Shown here piece after piece: positions 21,544 to 33,800 of a stretch of 64,000 nt of DNA (positions are counted from its first letter, which is position 1; every line of letters starts with the position of its first letter). A program made the position numbers and the translations under genes. Source of the stretch: Henricia sp. BOLD:AAB3569 (Eukaryota > Echinodermata > Asteroidea > Spinulosida > Echinasteridae); contig JBBELK010000164.1 in assembly GCA_037783545.1 (NCBI GenBank), positions 806,001 through 870,000 of the forward strand, read 5' to 3'. The notes beneath the pieces were generated by a model that saw only the letters and a program-made list of their open reading frames with translations, had not been told where the DNA came from and searched no databases.

Positions 21544-21855
21544 TGTACTGACCAGTATTGAAACTTGAAAACTGCCAGTGTTGGCTTTTTGGTCAAACCC
21601 ATTTTGAAATGTCTGAACGCATCCCATGTGATAGTACATAACTTAGGGCGTGTTTGTTTCGGACGGATTTAGATCTGCGCAGATCCAAGGTGAACTTGTT
21701 CACTTCGCGCATATCGTGATCTGTGGAATCCTTCTAGCTCGAGAGATGGTTCAGCGCTAAATCCAAAATGGCGGCGTAAACATCGCGAAGATTTTTGTGT
21801 GATTAAACCTTGTCGTTTCAGTTTTCAGAGGCAACACACGATGCAAACAAATTTA

Positions 21856-22065
21856 GGCGCTGCTAAGCACAAAATTTATTTGCTTTATAAAATGGATTAC
21901 AAGCCGAAATTATACGCCAACTTGTGTTCTTCGCAAGAGTAGGAGAATACCCATCAATACACATCACTTACGATTTTGGCTGGCAATCCATTTTTGCAAA
22001 ATGAACCAAACAAACCCTGTGCTAAGCAAATTTTTGTGCTTAGCAGCGCCATGAAATTGGCCCCA
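21856..22065. mobile_element. foldback element, GCTAAGCAC...GGCCCC family
   Basis: GCTGCTAAGCACAAAATTTA is matched by AAATTTTTGTGCTTAGCAGC, ending in ATGAAATTGGCCCC. It belongs to the AATTTCATGAAGC superfamily seen at 6380. Confidence 0.75.
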
Positions 22066-23812
22066 GATTGTGCCTAAGCTAGCAGATATAAGTTAGTATG
22101 GTAACTAAGTTTCTCTATATTCTTCCAGCCAATCAGAGTACAGAAGGCTACATTTCACAAGCCAATCAAATTGCAGATTTTACTTGCCAGTACCAGTTTC
22201 TTGTAACACATGGGATTGTACTACATGTAGATTAAACCCAGAAGGTACTTAATTATGGAATCGTGCAGTGAGAGTTGAAGCAAAATGTACACAAGCTGCA
22301 GTCGGCCAGTGATCCTTTTTCTACATTTCCACTTCAAAATGTATAAATTTTAGCCATGGTATTTAGTGTGCTTCATGGTTAAATAGATCCTAATCTTGTT
22401 AAAAACAACCAGATTAAAGGTTTTTGGTATTGTTATATTACACGGTAAAATGTTGCAATATATATTATTTATAACGAAGTTAACAAATGTATCCTTTGAT
22501 ATGGTTTTATTTGCTTTCGTATGTTTATTATGACTTCATAGTGCCTTAATAGCGCTATTAGATTATGAATTATGCCATTAAATACGAAAGGCTTTGAAAA
22601 TAATTGCATTTTTTTTGTATTTTATTGTGTTTTTAAAGTGTTTTGATGTTTTAGGCATCTAAGCAGTGAACCAATTCCAGCTAAAGTACGGTAAGTAAGC
22701 TTCTGTTTTGTCTTTTTTTACAAAGTTGCGGGGTGGGGTTGACCTGTTGGTCGCCCCTGTGCGTCATGGTTGGGGGATGGGTCCGGTGCAGGCCCGATCG
22801 CTATAAGGAGACCGGAGGTGTGGGGGAAGAGGTGAGCTGCCGCACATGCTCCCATACCTGATGCATATTTAGCAGTGTTGGAGTGAAATCACAGGTCTGT
22901 CACAAGAAATGAAGAATGGCAAAACAGGGTCCATGTGAGTGGTCTGGTGTCTTTTTGTTGTGGGGACGATTTCCACCGAAAAATGCGTAGAGCAAAACAC
23001 ACATTGGGATATATGTATGACCCTTTTAAATCAGATTGGGGTAAAATAGTTGTTCCACTGGCAAAAACCACATACTATTTTAATAATGAATATTTCATTA
23101 AAATACAAAACCTGTCTCAGTTCAGAGTGTCTTTATTTTGTCAAATCCAAATAAAGAAAAACACCAAAAAGTTGGTCGATTATAAAAATGTAATTTGTTC
23201 AATTAAAGCACAGAAATTTTGATCCAATACTCCAGGTTTAACATACATATTACAGGGGTGTGATTTGTTCCGGTATAATCTTTGTCACAAGCCAATGAGA
23301 CGAAAGAAAGTTTGGGGAAAAACCGGAATAATCACATCCCTGATATTGCCAGCATTCTACCAATTTAGCCTAGCCACCCCTTTGAGACTAAACCCTGGAT
23401 TACACCCAGCAGTTGGTGAAATCAGGATTTTCAAATTCAGCAACATTTTTTAATTATTAATAGCTAATTTGGTTAAAAAACTAGAAACGCCACACACAAA
23501 ATAGTTCACATAAATAATGTGTATACATGTATATATTAACATACTATAATACAGCTTAAAATCTTTAAAAGAACTAGTTCAGCATACCAAACAGTGCAAC
23601 AAAAACAGCAGTCAAACATTTGTTCTGGAAGAAAATATACAAAATTTGATCTGTTTATTTACAAAAGTAAGATCAGAAAACTTGAAAATCCATATTCATC
23701 CTTTTTGAGGTTCATTTTATATAGCACACGGAATGTATAATACAAAGCTTATACCAACTGAGTTGGTGTTGTCCCAAAAGTCAACTATTAGTCTCGTGAT
23801 GTACATGTACCA

Positions 23813-23930
23813 TTAAAGGCACAGGCTCGTCAGCAATGCACACCCGCCACGAAATACACAGCTCCATAGCATGGAGCTACGAATTTGGCGCTCGCGCATT
23901 GCTGACGAGCCTCTGCACTTAAGTTTAAAA
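23813..23930. mobile_element. AAAGGCACAGGCTCGTC hairpin element, copy 1
   Basis: TAAAGGCACAGGCTCGTCAG pairs with the inverse CTGACGAGCCTCTGCACTTA around a CpG-rich CGAAATACACAGCTCCAT centre. Sister copies lie at 51395-51502 and 52971-53084. Confidence 0.8.
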
Positions 23931-24291
23931 ATTAAAATGTAAAAATACATTGCCACTCAGTTTTAAGCACACTATAATTATAAATCAAACCTAGCAGAGC
24001 TTGAAATATATATCAAGTAGTTTTTTTTGTAATGCAAACATGTTTTTTGTTTTGGTCCAGTAAATTTTGCACCCGTGACAAAGAATGCCTACGCATAACA
24101 GTGGGAAATTTAGACGTAAACAATAGTTACAAGCTGCTAGCTCTCCCATGTTTGTCCTCCAGAAGGGGAGGAGAACAATAGAGCCACATGTAGAAACTAC
24201 AGGAATGTAGCAGGTGATTGTATTGTTCTCTTCCTCCTTCCTCCCACAACTCTATAGACAGCCAAAGTAATTGTCCTTTTTTGTCGGTTGC

Positions 24292-24760
24292 TAAGGCCCG
24301 CTTCAAACATCGCGCTTATGCTGTGTCGAATTAAACTTGTTTTTTTAAATTCGACACGGCACAAGCACGACGTTTGAAGCCATTTAGCTCGACGGGGTCT
24401 GCCGTGCGACACAAGCACGGCTTAGCTTAAAACGTCATGCTTCTGCCATGTCAAATTTAATTCCAGTTCGAAGTTGGTCCACAATTTTGTTCACCACTAG
24501 GAATGCGCATGCTCGCAGCGCGTATGTGAGTAAAGAAATAACTAGCAAAAAAAATGCATCAAAATAATAAATATGGCGATGGACAGAATGGAAAACGCAC
24601 GTGTACGACGTGCACAATACTCATCCGCCATGTTAGATGTATTTAAGCTCGACTGGGAATTTGCAATTAAGTTCGACGTTTGAAGCCACGGCCGTGCTAA
24701 CGTCGTGCCAAGTTAAGTTTAATTCGACACGGCATAAGCGCGCAATTTGAAGCAGCCCTA
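24292..24760. mobile_element. foldback element with CTTCAAAC / TTCGACACGGC arms
   Basis: The left CCGCTTCAAACATCGCGCTT and GTCGAATTAAACTTG are mirrored by AAGTTTAATTCGACACGGCA and CGCGCAATTTGAAGC on the right. Several internal repeats of the same words suggest a compound element. It lies just beyond the RGS22 stop codon, so it may be part of that 3' UTR. Confidence 0.7.
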
Positions 24761-24845
24761 AGAGTAATAACTCTACACTAAAATCACTGAAGCATTTTTA
24801 ATCTCAACTTTCAAAGCTCATTTCTGATTGGTCAGTTACCAATGA

Positions 24846-27800
24846 TTACCTTCTATTTGAGCCATTCACAACAGCTGTTCTTTCCTTCCCTTTCTTCTCT
24901 TGATTCCCATTGGTCAGTTTCCTAGATGACCCTTGACTTTCGACCCTGCTGACCTTTTTCTTGGCTGAGCCATCTACCCTGTTTTTGTTCTTAGACCGTA
25001 ACTTTGGATCTGTATGGGATTAAATCAGTTGAATTTATTTACACTTGGCTTGTTTTGATTCCTAAACATGCTTAGAGTACTCCGACATTTTGAAGGATGT
25101 TACCTTTTTCATCCGATGACAATGCCGCTGTACCCTGTTCACTTGGTAGTGCCCTGTCGGAGCTCTGTTGGGAATTTTGTTCCTCTGTGTAGCTGTCGAT
25201 AGCTGCAATGCAAATCAAGTAAGTAGTTAGAATTATAGGCAGGTGTGTTAATTCAAACCCAAAATTGTACTTAATGAGTTGACTGAAAGTGCTGATAGCA
25301 ATGGTAACAAACATCACATTTTCCTGTGTAAAATGGTACCTTTGTGGGAGAAATTGCCAAATGAATGTGCTTTTTAAAATGTAAATTGTCTGCAGATGTA
25401 TTTTTTTTACCATTCATTAAACACAAAAACATGCATGGATTTCTGATGTATTACTACATATATGCCTGAAATTTCTACAAGGCAGTTTATCAACATTATT
25501 CTGTTCGTGTTTTTAAAAGTTTTCCAATCATGTAATCTGTCTTTAAAACAATTCCAAATGAACTTATTTTGAAGCACTCTCTGCATCCCCTCCACTCACA
25601 CCCCTGATTGAAGGAAAGATGTCTATCACGAAGATGTTTTGTACTAACCAGACAGTATGCTAGAGGCACGGTCATCTCCATTCAGTAGCTGTTGTTCCCT
25701 ATCCAAGGCTGCGACGTAGTCCGAGTATCTCCACTGAACCCTCTCCTGCCCTTCATAGTCGTCGTAATCATCTCCTTCAACCAGGAAATCGGCAAAAGCG
25801 GTGAAGTGCCGAGTTGATGAGCCGGATTTGGAGGTTTGGCTGCTGCGGTCCTACGAGAAAAAAATGGATAAACTCAAACCTGCTATTAAGGCCAGCCATC
25901 TTTGGTCCCAAATGCATAATGTTAACGCAGCCATTATAAAGGGGCCACCTGTTTAGTGGCCAGTTTTTACTGTCCCGAGGGTGGCCACTATTATACAAGT
26001 TTTACTGTACTTGAATGAATGAAATTTAGTGTGAGGGTTGGGTTTGCTGTTGTTTTCTACGCAAACCTTGAAACCTTAATTGACCGATTCAACATGTATT
26101 TTTTACTTTTTCGTTATCCTTTACATGTATTTGCCTTGCCTGCATTTCATTCTGTTGTTGCCTCTCTCATTCCTTTCGTCACCTTTTATCCAAAACCTTG
26201 CTACATTAATTCCTCTTACAAACATTTACTAAACTCTAACACCACATCTAGTTTTCTTTCCAGCGAGTATTCTCACTTTTTCGTCGTCCTCCGGTCGCCT
26301 TGTCTCCATCTCTTTCCGTCGTTGCCTACGTCGCCTTTTATCCAAATCCTGCAACATTCGTTCTTCTGACAGCGAGTTGCGATACTTCTGGAAATCTGCC
26401 CAGTGCTGAAACAGCACTTTGAATACAGTCATCTGGGAGGAATAATTAGTGATAATGTATTCTTGTATAGCGAACATGTCTACCCTATAAGCCTACAGAG
26501 TACTCCTGGCACTGTTGCAGTTATCGCTTCATTTCGGTGGCTACCTGCCCTATCAGCAGTTATTATTATTTCTTTCTGGTATTCATACCAAGGATTCCCC
26601 AATAGTGCTCATTGCACTGTCACTCGTAAGCGTGAGGAAACCCATGAAGAATTAGAATGGCCAGAGACACCGGGGAATCCCCTTGCTCTTCATGAAAGAA
26701 TGCTATGGGATCTTTAGAGTGCGTTACCATTACCTAACACACTGGACCAACGGCTTTACATCCCTTCCGAAGGATGGAGCAAGTGTGGTTGAGTGCCTTG
26801 CCCAAGGGCACAGGTACCGCAGCCGGATTCGAACCCGCAACCCCAAGTTTTCACCCATGATTGCGAGTCAATGGCCCTAACCACTCGGCCACGGTACCCC
26901 ACAGTTAGATTGTGTCATTCCCCCAAACAGCTCCACAAATACCACTCAGGTTGACGAGGCAATTGAGATTCAATGTCTTGCCCACAGACACAAACAGCAC
27001 TAGTGAGATTCGAACCCACAACCTCTCAATCACGACCATGTAACCACAAAAATCACACGTTCTTTTTAATGTGAATGGTCTTCTCTTCACTTTTTAAGAA
27101 TCATTGGTTTCAATTAATGTTACTAATAATACAATGTGATGTGTTCCTTACTTCTGCCATTTTCCCACCCCCAGTTTATTTTAAAGGCAGTATACATGAT
27201 TGGTAATCTCGAAAATCAGAAATGTTCACAGATTTACCCCTAACTTACACAATATAAACATGATGACCGTAGAAAACTTCCCCTGAAATGGTTTTGTCTG
27301 AAGTGCTATAGTCTTTGCGAAATGAGCAAAAGAAATAGTTTTTGTCTCATGAGACAAAAATTCAATTCGCCCCAAACCACCTCGTCCAAATGCTTCTTCG
27401 CGCACAGGCCGTGGTTCATGGCGAAATGGCTGCAAACCCCTTTTTGACTGTTTTCTCAAAAGTTAGACAAAGAACGGAGCTGGTTTCTGCTCAGGTTGGT
27501 TTTAGTCATGCATATCTTTAATCACACGGGGGGATAAAACTATTTGTAACAGTTTACCAATCATGTATACTATCTTTAAGACAAATGGAAGTACCTGAGC
27601 TTCTCTGAATACATAAGGTCCCATCTCCCTGGGTCTTTTATCTACAATCTTTTCCGCTATATCAGGAGTGATATCAATGTGAAGACTTGGTGGTATCTCA
27701 GATGCTACAAAGCACCTTAAGATGGCTTGAATCTTCTGCTGAATCATGGCGTCGCCCGTATGAGAGTGGTACATGTCCTGAAAACAACCAATCAACAACA

Positions 27801-30800
27801 AAACATTCCTAGAATTCCAACATTGTAAAAACAAATAGGTATGGAGAAGTTAACCAATTGCTTTTTTTTTTGGGGTCATTCCTTTAAGATTTTTCTTCAA
27901 AATTTTATCTTAATCTAAATTGACAATATGCATGAAATCAGGTTCACGTAGCAGTACTTACCTTCTACCTCTGTACCTGGTTCGAATCTCGTCCAGGTCA
28001 GTATGTGAATTGGGTTATCCCTCTTGGTTTAGGGGGCTCCTCCCAACTTTAAAACTCTATACATTTTTACAAAAGCTGTGCATGTCTGTTACTTAATAGT
28101 TTGATATTCTAATTCGGACTTAACATTTTGAAAAGAAGGATGTATAAATCTGTCTCAACCAACCTTAAATTTCTGGACCTCTAGCCAGAACAGAACGTTG
28201 TTCTCCAGATTGTCCCCCTTGAGGGCAACAAACTTCCTAAACTGGCTGCAAGTGACGGGGTTCATCAGTGCCTGTCGGAACACGATGATGTCACGTGACG
28301 ATGAAGCCCAACGGCCCTCCAAAATCTAACAAACATGTTGATACAAATGTTTAGGAAAATAAAACAAATCACATTTTCTTGCCTCGAGTCACAAAGTAAA
28401 GACACGCTAAAAAGAATTGTTACAGTTCACCCACTGGATACCACATTTGTCTGGATACCACATTTGTGCACTGTTGTCGCCACCCTGTCTCAGCGGCTCT
28501 TACAGAGGCTGGTACAGTCAACCTTGCCACAAGAGGTGGTCATACACATTACTGACTGATAACAAATGTTACATTTCTCAGCCCCCTCGATCTTTCGGTC
28601 AGTGTATTAATCTGTGTTTCTTTTTTTTAATAAGGGGTCTATGTCATGGAGAAAATGTGTGCTGTGCTTTTTCAGTGTGGCAGTAGCATTTAATGGCTTA
28701 AATAGCGACCACAAACTTGGGAGAACTTGCAGGGCCTTGCGACGGACTTCAGTTCACTATAGTACAACACTGTCAAGACTAACATGTGTTTTTACTCACG
28801 CGATATATCGCCATCGAGCGTAGCTTTTTAGCATTCATCACGTCCGTCACTACGTCCTCCACCTTAACGTTTGGCCGTTGCCTTTCACTAAAGTCCCCCT
28901 TCTGTAGAAACATGGGCAGCCATTTTCGTTCCAAACGCTGCCTGACGTATTTCTGAGACTCTACCAGGATTGGATCTGGAGGTCTGTCAAGAAGTAGCTT
29001 GCCCCAACCACCGCCGGCCTGCATTACCTGTAGTAAATAATAATAAATAGTGTAGTTTCAATATTAAAACAATAATACTGTCGTGACTATTTGACTTGAC
29101 CAACATGCTATGCTTGACTTGGAACTATTTACAGCCCCGTCTTTTTCCCCTTTAGTCAGCATCTCAACTTGACAATTTGTAGACAATTTGTTTAGATACA
29201 CTATTTTTCCATCATTTCTTCTAGTTGAAATCCCCAGTCCTAATATTTTTATAATCCAAAACATGTTCATAATTACTACCATCATTTCAACATTTTTCAT
29301 TCTCAATTTTGAATGTTAATGTTTTTAAACATTATTATATTATATGTGCAATTTGGCTTTGCATCACGATATATGGATATTTTTGTATATTTTTGTTCCC
29401 CCGATTGTCTCTCCACACCAATCCATCTTTTTGCCCGACGGCTTCTCTTTGTGTTCCTCCCAGTATCAATGTGCTGTTTTTTTGCATGTCTTGGGAAAGC
29501 GCTAAGACATGTCTCAGGAAGGGTCACTCTTCTTATCTTGGTACGTTGGTATGGGAATTACATGTAGGACGCATTGAACTCGGCTTAACTTTTGTAAACT
29601 CGATCCCTGGTCATTCTGCCGTTGAAGAAGACCCTTCTAGGGTCAGTGTTTGTTTTCACAGAAATTTTTTATCCGTAGATGTTACCTGGTTTTGTTGGGC
29701 TCTTAGAGCTGGGCTGTTGGGCCCAAAGAAGTACTTCTTATTGAGGTACTTTGTCTTGATTTCCTTGGCCTTTGTGTCTCGCTTGCTGGTGTTAAAATGT
29801 GGAGAGCGACGAAATGATTCAATGTCCAACCAACACATAAGGTCTGCAATGGCGTAATTATCATCTGAGAGTAAAGAAAAAGGCAATAATAGAAGTAGTA
29901 AATACAGGGTTATTACAGCTTAGAGCATCTGCCTGGTGTGTCAGAGGTCTTCGGGAAACCTGAGGGAGTATACCACTGTGCCTCATAGCTCAGCTGGTAG
30001 AGCATCTGCCTGGTGTGTCAGAGGTCTTGGGGAAACCTGAGGGAGTATACCACTGTGCCTCATAGCTCAGCTGGTAGAGCCTCTGCCTGGTGGGTCAGAG
30101 CAGAGGTCTTGGGGAAAATCCGAACGAGTATACCACTGTGCCTCATAGCTTAGCTGGTATTGCATCTGTCTGGTGTGTCAGAGGTCTCGGGTTCGAATCT
30201 CTATAAGGACCATAATATTTTTCCTTATTCTTACCCAAGAACTTGCGGAAGTGTTCCAATTCCAACCTATTGTGGATGAGTTTGTTGAAGTCGTAGTCTC
30301 GGAATTCCTCGGGGATTTTCTCCCGAAGTGACTCGAAGTAAGCCTCCTGCTTCCCGTCTTCGCCATCGTCCGATATAAAGTCAGGAGTGGACACTCGCTG
30401 CGAGCAAAATGAAAAACCACAAGAAATTTTAATTCCATTTAATATTAACATTTAATTTTATGTTGGCGTAGTGGTACTTCCCTTGTCTTCCACCTCTGTG
30501 GCCCTGGTTCGAATCCCGTCTGGGTCGGTCTGAGTTTTCAATCCCTGCTTGATTTTGTGGGTTTTCCCCTATAGAGCTTTTGCACCGACAGCCATGACAG
30601 GGGGCAGGTTTTCATATTTAAATTATACGACAATGGATAAACAAAGTGCCCACTCGTGCATGACGCACTGTGACAATGTGACTGCCCCATGTCATGGCCG
30701 CCGGTGCAAAGGGTCTATACACATGTGTAGGGGTTTTTCTCCCATCTCTAAAACATTATATATTTCTTCATTCTCTGCTTTTCACAGGTTGCTTCAGGAT

Positions 30801-33800
30801 TACAAGCTACAATACCATAGGCAGTTTTAAAGAATCCTTGGTTTCAGTACCAGAACAAATTAATCATAATATTATTTTGCTTCGAAAATTATTGTAGATT
30901 ATTTCTTTAATTCTTTTAATGTAATGACAAAGTTAAGCCAGTTTAAGAAGAATCCTCACTAGTTTCGTAAAAATAAATTGGGGAAAATATTATTTTTTTC
31001 ATTAATTCTCACTTCTTTGATAAATCCTCTTCGAGTCAGGTTCTTCAACTGTCGTGTGTTGACGGCATCTAATTGTCTCTCTTCCGAGATCAACTCAATC
31101 TGATTAAAATCATAATAATTTGTTTAATTACCTCAAATAAATGGGCATGAAGATATCATTTATTAATAATAATAATGGCACTTCACATTATTACTCTGAT
31201 CATAGACAGCCAAAGTGCGACGTGGGTTGTCATGGTAATTGGCTCTAAACATCATGGCCGTCAAAAAAAGTATCATTGCAAAAGCACAGGGACACGGTTC
31301 AGTGATTTTTAGTGTAGAGCCATTGCCTAGGCAATTAACAAAAGATGACGTACATGTACATTGTACATGTATTCACTTTGGCAGTCTATTGGGCCCAACT
31401 CGCTTATTTTAAATTTGAGCAAATTACTGAAAATTCATTGCCGTTTAGATTTGAACAAAAGTCATTCTGAGTCACCTTATAATAATCAAGGAATGCCTTT
31501 GTCACTGTAAATTTAATAAAAGATTAAACTTAAATATTGCAAATCAACTCGAGATAACTTAGACAATGATCGTGAACCCTAGATTAGCCACGAAATGCAA
31601 CAACTGTTCAACGTATCTATACTTATTCATGAATTACATGACCTGCATCACATGACTTGCTAACCTTGTTATACAGCACCGTATCACTACTCTTCATCTC
31701 CATCCATGGCGTAACCAGCATCTCAAGGATGTGTTCCTCCGCCCCATCAAAGAGTTCCTCAAACGGGGGCGACACCTCCCTGTAAATCTGAGCTCCGACA
31801 CTGGCTGGGCACTCGATGTCATAGAAGCAACACTGCACTATGTATTTGGAGTTGATTGCCTGTAAACAGTGAAAAAACCCAACAATTGTTAGGGCCTCTA
31901 ACCTATTATTATTATTATTATTTCTTTGTGGTATTCATACCAAGGATGCACTGTCACTCACAAGTGTGAGGAAACCCATTTAGAATTAGAATTAGAAATG
32001 GCCAGAGACCTCGGGGGTTCCCCTTACTCTTCACGAAAGAATGCTCTGGGATCTTTGGAGTGCGTTACCGTTACCTAACACACTGGACCAACGGCTTTAC
32101 ATCCCTTCCGAAGGATGGAGCAAGTGTGGTTGAGTGCCTCGCCCAAGGGCACAGGTACCGCAGCCGGATTCGAACTCGCAACCCCAAGTTTTCCCCTATG
32201 ATTGCGAGTCAATGACCCATACCACTCGGCCACGGTACCCCAGGATGCCATGAAAACGTTGTAGTAGCAATATTCTGTTCAATCTCACTAACCTGCGATT
32301 TTCTCTGTAAACTGAATGGATCAAACACGTCTGCATAGAAGAGTGCGTGGTAATCCTGCAGCTCATGCCAACAACTCAGGCAGTTTACAAGGACCTGTGA
32401 AACAAACAAGTTTTTATCAATATATAGTTGGTGATTTATTTTTAATTTTGGGTACATATCTACTGGAGCACAGGTCTACAAGTTCAAAAGGTTTACTTCA
32501 AGGAGGCTTTTTTTACATGTGCTTCCTAAAAAGTGACCTAAAGCACACACCACCCCTTTAATTAGTACAGTCTTAGGCTGGATCCGAATTAGTGGCTGCG
32601 GCTGCGGCTGTTGCTATGTCGTTGCTATGGGCGAACAATGACAATCCTTAGCAACAGCCACAGCCAAAGTCACTATTTCGGATCCAGCCTTAGAAAGAAC
32701 TTGACCAATGCTTAAATTACTAATCCAGTATCCAGTATCCGTATGTGTGCATTAAAAGGTTTTTTTTTTTAATTTAAAAAAATTTAAAAATTTTTAAAAA
32801 TAATCTCTGGCTTCTGTTAACATTTATAAACAGGGTTCATACACCAGCACCTTCACAGCATGCATTTCCCAACTTTTCTATATAAATTTCTGAATACTCG
32901 CATTTTAAGACAGTAAGAGAATTCTTCAAGACGTGAAAGCTAACTAAACACCCTTACTGGACTATCTTGCTTCTCCAGGAATGCCATAAAGAATCCTCCA
33001 GCCTTCTTCTCATGATACAGTCCTTCCAACAGGCTCTCCATCCGGCTACCTCCAAGAAACTCACTCTCCTCTGATGCGATGCTACTTGATGTGGATGATG
33101 CCGAATCATGGCGTTGTAATGGCTTCTTGTGAGGTGTGCCTCGCCTGTTGAAAATAGTGAGGTATCGGCGTGCATGGTTAGTGATCATGACTACATTTAG
33201 CCAAACTTTAAGATCTTTACCTTTCGCTATCCGTTGTTTACTGAGGTGTAGACAACAAAACTACATTCTGATAAGTTGTCATGTTTTAATCAAGTCACCA
33301 TTACCCATGCAATATTCCCAAATTTTTGTTTTCATTTTAAGATGGAACTGTCCCTCATAATGGACGATTATTCATATTTTATTGTCTATCTTCAATAAAA
33401 ATAGAAAACAATTTTTGTCTGCTGTAAAAATTACTTTTAAAAAAATGTACATTTTACCAAGCAAATAAATTCTGTGCTACGTAATTTTTGTGTGCTAAAC
33501 AGCACCGTGAAATTGTCCCCAGGAGTTGAATACCTACCTCTTTCCATTTCTGCCATTTTCCTGTATATTTACGTTCTCATCTCGAGTCGTTATTGATCTG
33601 TCATGGCTCATCCCACTTCTGCCACAAAATCCATCACCTCCTTGATTCGGGGAAACCTTGCCGCTCAGATTATTGATTGGCAAGGACTTCAGGAGATTCT
33701 TTCTTGTTCGTCCCGGAGAGGCAACGGGAGATCCCCTAGGAGAACCATGAGGGGGGCTAGGCCTGAGACCGGCTGAGCCGCCGATACTGATTGCGATCTT

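Larger units (their letters stand above)
20516..24845. other. repeat-rich region between convergent genes
   Basis: This lies between the stop codons of the AKAP7-like (+) and RGS22 (-) genes. It must hold both 3' UTRs, but I see no unambiguous polyadenylation site for either. The rest is SINE and foldback elements listed separately. An unexplained GC-rich patch at about 22725-22855 shows no RNA family I recognise. Confidence 0.6.

Noticed and set aside
22725-22855. GC-rich patch that might be a small structured RNA
   Set aside because: No match to snRNA, SRP or 5S features I can recognise; the pairing I tried was weak.
26019-26369. 116-codon plus-strand hydrophobic frame
   Set aside because: It overlaps antisense the RGS22 exon 26432-26277 and pyrimidine-rich intron; T-rich sequence mimics membrane segments.
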